Part shown: one piece after another, positions 25,555-36,400 of the stretch
Layout of the letters: the number at the start of each line of letters is the position of its first letter
Numbering within the stretch: position 1 is the first letter of the stretch
Source: Lepturacanthus savala
Lineage: Eukaryota; Chordata; Actinopteri; Scombriformes; Trichiuridae
DNA length: 64,000 nt
Direction of reading: 5' to 3'
Assembly: GCA_030544235.1 (NCBI GenBank)
Contig: CM060484.1
Coordinates: forward strand, 18,684,531-18,748,530
The notes under the pieces: generated by a model
Databases searched by the model: none
What the model was told of the DNA's origin: nothing
The model's input: the letters and a program-made list of their open reading frames with translations, nothing else
Translations under genes and position numbers: made by a program

Positions 25555-26407
25555 TTGAACATAGTCATGTGATTTTGATCCATTTAACTGGTTGTGTGTG
25601 TGTGTGTGATTGAACATAGTCATGTGATTTTTATCCATTTAACTGGTTGTGTGTGTGTGTGTGATTGAACATAGTCGTGTGATTTTGATCCATTTAACTG
25701 GTTGTGTGTGTGTGTGTGTGTGATTGAACATAGTCATGTGATTTTGATCCATATTTAACTGGTTGTGTGTGTGTGTGTGATTGAACATAGTCATGTGATT
25801 TTGATCCATTTAACTGGTTGTGTGTGTGTGTGTGATTGAACATAGTCATGTGATTTTGATCCATTTAACTGGTTGTGTGTGTGTGTGTGTGTGATATTGA
25901 ACATAGTCATGTGATTTTGATCCATTTAACTGGTTGTGTGTGTGTGTGTGTGTGTGTGTGATTGAACATAGTCATGTGATTTTGATCCATTTAACTGGTT
26001 GTGTGTGTGTGTGTGTGATTGAACATAGTCATGTGATTTTGATCCATTTAACTGGTTGTGTGCGTGTGTGTGGTTGATCATAGTCATGTGATTTTGATCC
26101 ATTTAACTGGTTGTGTGTGTTTGTGTGTGTGTGTGTGTGATTGAACAGTCATGTGATTTTGATCCATTTAACTGGTTGTGTGTGTGTGTGTGTGTGTGTG
26201 ATTGAACATAGTCATGTGATTTTGATCCATTTAACTGGTTGTGTGTGTGTGTGTGATTGAACATAGTCATGTGATTTTGATCCATTTAACTGGTTGTGTG
26301 TGTGTGTGTGATTGAACATAGTCATGTGATTTTGATCCATTTAACTGGTTGTGTGTGTGTGTGTGTGTGATTGAACATAGTCATGTGATTTTGATCCATT
26401 TAACTGG

Positions 26408-26441
<34 letters not shown>

Positions 26442-27058
26442 TTGAACATAGTCATGTGATTTTGATCCATTTAACTGGTTGTGTGTGTGTGTGTGATTGA
26501 ACATAGTCATGTGATTTTGATCCATTTAACTGGTTGTGTGTGTGTGTGTGTGTGTGTGATTGAATATAGTCATGTGATTTTGATCCATTTAACTGGTTGT
26601 GTGTGTGTGTGTGTGATTGAACATAGTCATGTGATTTTGATCCATTTAACTGGTTGTGTGTGTGTGTGTGATTGAATATAGTCATGTGATTTTGATCCAT
26701 TTAACTGGTTGTGTGTGTGTGTGTGTGTGTGATTGAATATAGTCATGTGATTTTGATCCATTTAACTGGTTGTGTGTGTGTGTGTGATTGAACATAGTCA
26801 TGTGATTTTGATCCATTTAACTGGTTGTGTATGTGTGTGTGTGTGTGTGTGATTGAACATAGTCATGTGATTTTGATCCATTTAACTGGTTGTGTGTGTG
26901 TGTGTGTGTGATTGAACATAGTCATGTGATTTTGATCCATTTAACTGGTTGTGTGTGTGTGTGTGTGGTTAAACATAGTCATGTGATTTTGATCCATTTA
27001 ACTGGTTGTGTGTGTGTGTGTGTGTGGTTAAACATAGTCATGTGATTTTGATCCATTT

Positions 27059-27098
<40 letters not shown>

Positions 27099-27140
27099 TT
27101 GAACATAGTCCAGTGATTTTGATCCATATAATTGGTTTGT
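23631..27140 (+). repeat. Long GT minisatellite in intron 1 of U4 (about 3.5 kb)
   Basis: About 55 tandem units of roughly 50-80 bp. Each has a conserved core (ATTGAACATAGTCATGTGAT, then TTTGATGCATTTAACTGGTT or TTTGATCCATTTAACTGGTT) separated by (GT)n of variable length. Up to about 25080 most cores read GATGCATTT, with several GGTTGAACAGTC/TTTACC variants. From there to 27120 almost all read GATCCATTT, so two blocks with different homogenisation histories are joined. Other units keep only the first block. The GT tracts could adopt Z-form DNA. Open frames of Cys-Val or His-Thr repeats here are artefacts. Confidence 0.9.
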
Positions 27141-27473
27141 GTGTGTGTTGTTGAACATGTTAATGTGATCATAATGTCATTAACTGATGTGTTTAATTAA
27201 TATATTGTGTTCTTACTGTTGTGAGTTGCTGTAGTTAAATTATTTCAGTAAACTAAATGTTAATGTGAGTCAATGTAGTTAATATAATGAGTATTAACAT
27301 CTCTGGTGGTCTTCTTCTCTCCTGCAGCTCCTCCTCAGGTTTCACTCACTCACACATACCTGCATTTACACAAACCCACACACCTGTCACACAGGAACTA
27401 TCATTACATACATCTCCACCATTTTCACCACTTTAACTAACTGTATTTGGAAATTGTGCTCTATCTGTGCAGG

Positions 27474-30400
27474 ATGCCACGGAAGGGGAAGCGCTCCCGG
27501 GCCCAGACGCTGCGCTGGAGGCCGCTGGACCCACTGGACCCTCGGTTCCAGGAGGTAACTGCACCATCCACATCCCACGTCTTGTGGGACCATGTCACCA
27601 TTTACACATAAAACCAGCATCATCATCCAGTTCTGACAGTCTGCCTCTACAATACTGATCTTTGCACCAACATTGCAGTTCTTAAAACCTGGCTATTGTT
27701 TTCTTGGTTTCAGACGACCCCGCCTGTGACCCCGCCCCCACCCCCCGGAGTCTGGACCCTGAGGAGCGTCGCCACGGACTCCCCACCTGCAAAGGTAAGT
27801 CTCCCTCTGGTTGGTTATTTGTTCGGTTGTTATCATTTCTAATGAATCATCCTCCAGTGATTGAATCCTGACTGTTGTCATTGCTGTTTCCTTCATCAGG
27901 TGCCCTGCCTGTCGGTCCCTGCTGCTCGGCAGGTGTCCCCCAGGTCGGACCTCCTTCTCCCTGTCCCTGGCTTCTGGCCTGGTACGTGACTCACTCTTTT
28001 TACTTTAATGTGTTTATAACATATGTCTGTTCTTGTTGCTCATCAGTAAATGGTTATCTGGGCTTTTTTCATGTAAAGTGTTCCAGACTTTGATCTCCTT
28101 TGTTGTACTTCTACAGGTCGGGGCTGTGGCAGGCGTCACCCTCGTGTGACCTGGCCCAAGTCCCTCTACACCAGGCACACCAAGAGGGTCGTGGTTCCTC
28201 CCCCTTCAGCAGACAAGGTACGGCTCGTTCCCAGTTTCTAGAGACTAATTGATGTCAGACTAACTTTGGAGGATTTGCACAACTCAAACAATTCTTTTCT
28301 TTTGCAGTTTGTCCTCGTGGTCGGCGATTCCCATCTACGTTCAATCGTGGAGGGAATCGTGGCCATGCCGGCGGGGGGGATCTCTTTTGGGTTCCTCTCC
28401 GTCCCGGGAGCCAAGGCCAGCGCCATTGAAATAGAGGTACGAAATTTATCTCTGCCTCGCACACCCGAGGCAGTTATTGTTTTGGCACCGAGTAATAACC
28501 TGGACCGTAGAGTTTGTCTTACAGATTCGGCTACGGACTTCCAGAGGCTGGTGACCACCGCCCGGGCTGCCTGCAGCAATGTAAGTTACTTTGACTTCTT
28601 ATGACTATATAATTCCATGATTGATTTCAGAATAGGTTTGATGTTTAGTACATATTACCTAACCATTGAAGGTGGAGACACAGATGACGATTCCTGGACA
28701 CGGTGAGAGATTTCTACAAACATTTTGAGATATTGTCCTGTTTACTGAACAAATCTTCTTCTGCAGGTGTGTGTCCTGGACTTCCCCCCCAGGCTGGCTG
28801 TTCCACCGGAGTGGAACGACGCCCTGCGGCACCGCTACCAGGAGGTAGCGGCACGAATGGGTACGTAAAGATATACATATACTGTTTCTGCCTATGTAAT
28901 GTGTATTACAGGTGTCAGTTTATGTCAGTTTCATCAATCTAATCTAATGTTTATGTTTTACAGGTGTCAGGTACCTGCCGGCGGCGCGTTCCTTCCCCCT
29001 GACCCGGAGGGACCTGTGGGCCAGGGACGGAGTGAGTATAACACTTCATATATAACACACCCTGACACACAGTTGATGTTCACCTGCTTCTGTTTGTAGA
29101 TATAAATGTTGCTTTCATGCCAGATGCAGGTTGGCTGTTAAATTATGTTTTGTTTTGTGTGTGTTTTCTCCAACAGATTCACCTCAGCGACAACGTGGGG
29201 ATGCGGGTCCTCGCTGGCCTCCTGTTTGCTGCTGCTTCCAGGCAGCTGCAGGAGGCCGTGGTCCCCGCCCGGACCTCCCCCAAGAAGGTATTTATATCAC
29301 TTCCTGTTACTGCTTTTAATGTTTGACTCAATAACCAATGTAGTGTTTATGTTGCTGTCAGATTATTTATCTGCACTAAATGTTGTTTATTCCAATGATT
29401 GTGGTCACGTTGCTCTTAATTGTTTTTAACTTCTTCTTCTTCCCATTTAGTTCAGTATTTTTATATTTGTCCACTGGTGCTGCTGACAAACTCATCATGT
29501 ATAATTTTACCCTTTATTTACAAAGTTTTTTGTTCTTCTGGTGTATTTGATTCATTGTTCTAATATAAACTATGTCTTTGGTTCCACAGACGCCTCCTCC
29601 CCCGCCTGCTGTCTCACGGGTCCCACCAGGAGTGTCTGTGGAGGTCAAGGCCCATGTGCCTCGTCCTTCCAGTCCTCCTGGAGGGACTAGTGTGGCTCAG
29701 GCCACGAAAAAGGTACGTTACACATTCACTGTTTGAGCATTTGACCCAATAACCACCGTGTTGTGTGGTTTAAATCACTGCTGTTGCTGTTTGTCTTTAG
29801 TGAAGTTTTTTACTGTAAACTGTCTTTGGTTCTACAGGTGGTGCCTCCTCCTCCTCCTCGGGTCGTACCAGCAGTGGCTGTGAAGGCTGAGGTCCCTGGA
29901 CCTCGTCCTTCCAGTCCTGCTGGATGGACCACTGTCCGGCGGTCCAAGAAGGTATTATATTTAACACAATAACCACTGTATTGTGAAGTTTATCTCACTG
30001 CTGCTGTCTTTTCATTTTTGGAAATGTTTTTAATAATTTTGTTCCATATTTGAATTTATTGTCTCTGTTGCTGTTGACAGACTCAACACATAAATTTCTA
30101 CCCTTTATTTACATCATATTCAGTTCATCTGGTGTATCTTATCTCATTCATTTGTCTAATATAAACTATGTCTTTGGTTCTACAGACGGTGCCGACGACC
30201 CGGACGCCTCCTCCCCCGCCTGCTGTCCCACGGGTCCCACCAGGAGTGTCTGTGGAGGTCAAGGCCCCTGTGCCTCGTCCTTCCAGTCCTCCTGGAGGGA
30301 CTAGTGTGGCTCAGGCCACGAAGAAGGTACGTTACACATTCACTGTTCGAACGTTTGAACACAATAACTGTTTAATTTAACTCACTGCTGCTATCTGTTA

Positions 30401-33400
30401 ATGCACATCAGCTTGTTTATTTTTGTTGTGATGTTGTTTTTAACCCTTTTCTCTTTTCTCTCAGACTCTCCAACACCTACACTCTTTATTTACAATGTCT
30501 TCAGTTGGTCTGGTTTATCTTATCTCGTTCATTTTTCTAATACAAACTATGTCTTTGGTTCCACAGACGCCTCCCCCCACGCCTCGTGCCCCACGGGTCT
30601 CACCAGGTGTGGCTGTGAAGGTGAAGGACCCTGTCCCTTCTCCTTCCAGTCCTCCTGGTGTGACTGCTGTGGCTCCGGCTGCAAAGGTATTTTATTACAA
30701 CACTATAACTGTTTGAGTGTTTAACTCTATAACCAGTGTACTGTGGACTTCCATTGTCTTTGGTCACCTTGCCATTATTGTTGTCTGGTGTATCTTATCT
30801 CATTCATTTGTCTAATATAAGCTATGTCTTTGGTTTCACAGACGGTGACGACAACCCGGACGCCTCCTCCCCCGCCTGCTGCCACACCGGTCTCACCAGC
30901 AGTGTCTGTGGAGGTCGAGGTCCCTGTGCCTTGTCCTTCCAGTCCTCCTGGAGGGACTAGTGTGGCTCAGGCCACAAAGGTACGTTACCCACCATCATTG
31001 TGTTTCAACATTTTCCAGAATAACCAGTGTATTGTGAATTTTAGCTTTCTGCTACTATGTTTGTCTGGTGTCTCTTATGTATTTTATTGTAAAATCTGTC
31101 ATTGTTTCCACAGACTCCGCCGAGGGCCCGCTTGACGCCACTCACACCTCCAATCCCACGGGTTTCACGGGAAGTGTCCATGAAGGCCAAGGCTCCTGTG
31201 TCCGGTTCTTCCCTCCCTCCTCGGTGGACCCAGGTGGGTCCCACCAAGAAGGTAACAGCCTGATACTACCTCTTTGAAAGTTTACTGAAACTAATGTATT
31301 TTCTACCATAACCTACTGCTGCTTGTTGCTATCTGCTTTTTATCTGCACATAATGTTGTGATTTTATTGCATTGTTTTTGGTCATTATCTTTTTATTACT
31401 TTTAACCCTTGGTTTTTGTTTCCTATTTAAATTTACAATGGCAACATTTTTTTCTATTGTATTTTGTCTCCTATGCACTTCTTAATTCAAACTGCCTTTT
31501 TTTCTTTACAGACACAGAAGACTGAGAGGAACCAGAAGACCGTGCCCTCCATCCCACTGAACCCGGTGTGGTTTAGCCCTGAGGTCCTGGAGCTGATGGC
31601 AGAGGTATGTTTACATATTCCTTATTTTATAGTTATTGATATTTTTTAAAAGCATGGTCTCTTTTTGTTTTAATGTTTGAGATTTTTTTTTATGGTGTAA
31701 ACATGGGTAGAGAAATGTACTGCTTTACACTGTCTGCAACAGTGTAAGTTTTCCTTCTAGAGATAGAAAAAAAATGCATGTCTTTATTTCAGCATTCTGA
31801 TGTCCAGCGGATCAACATCGTGAGGGCTTCCCATTCCCAGGCGTCATCAAGGTACGAAACTTTTTCTCGTAACCGTCAATGCACCTGCATGGCTCTGACT
31901 TTTCTTGCGTACCACAACGAGGGGTTGCAGTTTGACAGGGTTTCTCTGGATAGAGTGCTTGCTCAGGGAGATGCACTCTATGTTGGTGTGAAACAGCAGC
32001 TTATTGCGGATGGCACGTTTACACACAATTACTTGACCCTTGAGCAGATGCCGAAACATGTCTTTACTGAAGATCATTCCTATCATGTTACCATGAATTC
32101 CACGGATCTCATGGTTGGGCCGCTCAAGGTTGCAGAAAACAGCCTGCAAAGTCGAGTATCGCTGCCCCTTGCCTCTCAGCTTCAGTGCTTGGCTCTTGAT
32201 GTCCGCCACGCAGTTCTTCTGGTCGCACCTGAATGCTTTGCAGTCTTTCGTGACGACACGGGCCGCTATGGTTTCTTTGACTCTCACTCGAGGTCAGCCA
32301 CCGGTTTTCCACACCATAGCGGCACTGCAATAATGCTCACCTTCCTTGATTTCAGCGATCTGGTCGACCACGTGCATAAGCTCTTGCAGGGTCGTGGCCC
32401 GTACGCGAGCTATGAGCTTATGCCCGTTTCCTTCTCCAGGGATGACAGCGAGACCCCTGGTGTGGCGGACAATGTTCCAGTCTCATCAGCAGTTGCAGCC
32501 GAACCAAGTGTGTTTCTTCTTGATGGTGATTCCCTTGAACTGGAAGATGATCAGATTATTTTTCCAGATATTGCACTGGATCACAGCTGTGTTCATGAGG
32601 ACTTCCGACGTGCAGTTTTGCTTGAAGGGGGCACCCCTGAACTGGATGCTGATACGTTTATCACTCCAGATGCTGCACCGGATCACAGCTGTGTTCAAGA
32701 GGACTTGAGAAGTGCAGTTTCTCTTGAAGGGAACACCCCCGAATATGAAGCTGATAGGGTTCTCATTCCAGATGCTACACCAGAACCAGTGTCTGTGGAA
32801 GCGGACGTTCCACAGATCCGAGCTGAAGTTGGTGTTGTTTGTGAGAACACAAAGCAGTACGTTTCAAGACTTGGCTCAAGCAGGCGCAGGAAAGCTGCAC
32901 GTCGAGCAAGTGCAGTCAGCAAACGTCTGCCTTCTGGAGAGAAGAGAACCACTGGCAGATATCAGTCTGAAAAACTGCAATATGCCAGTCGATCAGAATT
33001 TCGGGAGAAGAAATTGAAAGCTATGAGGGCAAGGTATAGTATGCACCGGCAACAAAAGAAGTCGAACTTCATGAAGCGGTATAACACCGATCTTGTTTTC
33101 AGACAGCAGAAGAAGGCATCGATGAAATCATACATCAGGAAGCAATACAGCACAAATGTTGCTTTCCAGCAGCGGGTAAAATCTTGGATGAGATCTTACA
33201 TCGAGAAGCACTACAGCAGCAACTTACATTTCAGGCAGCGGCAGAAATCTTGGATGAGAGCTTACATTCAGAAGCAGTACAATACCAACCCTGATTTTCA
33301 GCAGCAGCAGAAATCCACGATGAAATCCTACGTCCGTACACGGTATAGTACAGACCTCGCTTTCCGGGAGCGGCAGAAGGGGTATCTCCGTTCTCGATAT

Positions 33401-36400
33401 CAGCACGATGACCACTTTCGGAAACTTCACTTGCAGCGTTGCAGACAGTACCAACAGGCTCAGCGCACAAATGCAGGACTTCGGCTTCGTCACAAACTGC
33501 AGTGTGCGTTGAGCGTCAAGCGTAGGTATATGTCCAACGTTTGCCCATCGTCTAAACCAGTCCAGCTTCTTTCCAACTCCTTGCTGGATACCGCTATCGC
33601 CACGTTCCGGGAGAAGGTCCGGCTCGGGCCCACCTTTGTTTGCACCGTTTGTCACAGGACCGAGTTCCCGAACCAGGTTAAACGGTGCATCAGAGGTAAG
33701 TACACCAAAGACCAGCGCTTGTCTGCCGTGTGCTTGACCGGAGATTACGTCCACGTGTGCGATTCATCGTGCTTTGTTCCTTGCACAGTTCCTCAGGAGA
33801 GACTGTGTGAGTGGATCTGTCACACTTGTGACAGCCACTTAGTCCGAGGGAAGATGCCGTCCCATGCTGTCGCAAACAAAATGGGACTGGCCCCTATTCC
33901 GCCGCAGCTGGAAAGATGTAACGTCTTGGAACGGCACCTTCTTGCAAAAGTCCTTCCTTTTGCCAAAATTGTCACGTTGCCTAAGGGAAGGCAACGGGCT
34001 GTCCGTGGTGCCGTCATTTGCGTTCCTTCGGAGGTGGAAACCATGGTCAACGCTCTCCCCAGGCCCAGCGCTGAGGCTCGCCTCATACAGGTGAAGCTGA
34101 AGCGCAGGATTAGGTACAAGGGGTACCAGCACTTTTACAAAGTCGACATGCGTAATGTGCTGCAGGGATTGCGGACCCTCGTAGAAAAACATCCTCAGTA
34201 TAGGGACGTAACTATCAACGAGGACGCGACGTTCGACAACGTTTTTGAGGACGAGCCAGCCAGCGACGAAGAGCCAGGCAACGTAGCGCCGACTGAGGAT
34301 GTTGCGGACGTGGGGGAGACGGAAGCTGCTTCAGACGCTCCGGACCAGAAACCTGATGAGCAGGAAGCGCTCAGACCAGGCCTGGATCTGGACACCTGCA
34401 TGCAGCCCCCCGACATTGCACAAGAAGTGCTGTCCTACGGTGAAGGAATTTTTAGCGTGGCGCCCGCCCAGGGCAACAGACCAGTGAGTTTTTTCGGCGT
34501 CCCCAAGCTCGAGGCCATGGCTTTTCCTGTCCAGTTTCCCACCGGACAGAACACGCTGGATGAAGAGCGGGAAGTCAAGCTGTCTCCCAGCATGTACTTT
34601 AACACTCGGCTATTCAGCGTGGATCCTCGCTTTGCGCAGGATCAAGCGTATCTGTTTTTTGCACAGTTTCTTATCGAAACTTACATGGCCAAGAACAGCA
34701 TGTCGATACAGATGCGTAAGGGACGCCCTACGAAAAGTGGCCGAGCGATTACCAACGAAATGCTCCAAAATAAAGAGGAGCTGGAAAAGCTCATCCTTGA
34801 GAAGGAAGCCACTCGTTTTATGCAGCCGCTCAGAGGCACGCCTGCATACTGGAAGAAAGCGCTGCGCGACTTACACGCGATGACGCGACAGCTGGGAAAG
34901 CCCACTTTCTTCCTGACTTTTTCTGCCGCCGAGATGCGATGGCCTGAAGTCATCGAGGCAATAAAAGCCCAAGAAGGCCAATCGGTGGATTTTTCCGCGC
35001 TTGACTGGAACGAGAAGTGCGATATCCTTCGCAGCAATCCGGTCACAGTCATGCGCATGTTTTCAAAGAGGGTAGAGGCGCTTCTCACAGAACTCCTCCT
35101 CTCACCCGCGGAGCCCATCGGGCCCGTCAGAGATTTTTTTATCCGCACCGAGTATCAGGCCAGAGGAAGTCCACACATCCATTTGGTGGTGTGGATTAAA
35201 GGTGCGCCTGAGATCGAGGATCCCCGACACTGCCCCAAAGTTTTGGAGTTCATTGACAAATACATCTGTTGTCAGATTCCGGACGAGAAAGCGGATCCCG
35301 AGCTTTTCCGGATTGTCATGGAGGTGCAGATCCATAGCCGCAACCACTCCAAAACTTGCAGGAAAGGGAACGTCGTTTGTAGATTTGGCTTCCCCAATCT
35401 ACCCATGTGGGAGACGGTCATCATCCCCTCGCCCTACACCATCTTCGACGACGACGAAGACGAGGATGACGACCAGAAGAAACCGGAGGCGGCTTCCTCG
35501 CGGAATCCTGAAGCGGCTCAACCGAAGAAGCCGGATGAGGAAGCCGCCGAGAAGAAAAAGAAGAGGACTAAAGCGTTGCGCAAGAGACAGCGGAAGGCCA
35601 TGGAGAATCTCAAACCGGTCCGAGATCTCCTCACGGATGCCAACGCCTCCTTTGAGGACCTGCCCGCCCTGCTGCGCCGCTGCAACATGACTCCCCAAGA
35701 GTACAGAGACAACGTCTACGCTCTTGTCTCTGGAATGGTGGTCATGTTGAAGCGTGACCCCAAGGACGCGTGGGTCAACGCTTACAACCCACATTTGTTG
35801 CGCGCCTGGAACGCAAATATGGACATCCAATATGTACTTGATGACTTTAGTTGCATCATGTACATGATGTCCTATATTTCGAAGCCGGAACACGAGATGA
35901 CCGAGTTGCTTAACTCGGTCATCAAGGAGGTGCGTAAGAAGAAGGCCACGAAGGACGCCAAAGAACGCGAAGAGATGCAGCAGATCATGCAGGCCTACTC
36001 GAAGAACAGAGAGGTCTCCGCGCAGGAAGCTGTGGCTCGAGTGTGCAGCCTGCCCCTCAAGAGGAGCTCACGCACCGTCGTCTTTCTTCAGACTGACGAA
36101 GAGGGTGTGAAAATGAGCCTTCCCATGAGCCGACTCCTCGACATGGCCGACGACGCCGAGAACGTTTGGATGTCAGGCTTGCCTGAAAAGTATTTGCACA
36201 GACCTGACACCCCGGCCTTTCGATCCATGTGTCTGGCCGAGTTCGCGTCGTGCTACAGGGTCGTTTATGGCGCCGCAGCCAGAAGACCCAACAGCATCGC
36301 CCTCCAGAACAACATGGGCTTCATCCAAAAGCGCACTGTCCGTCCAGCCGTCATCCGTTTTACGCGCTTCTCTGAGACTAAATATCCAGAGAAGCATTAC

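Noticed and set aside
23631..27140. Regularly spaced repeats resembling a CRISPR array
   Set aside because: The spacers are themselves (GT)n and the core is degenerate; this is a eukaryotic minisatellite inside an intron.
31778..31792. ATG at 31778 as the true start of the replicase
   Set aside because: It lies in the intron side of a strong acceptor (TTTATTTCAG at 31783-31792), and the upstream exons join in phase 0 at 31793.
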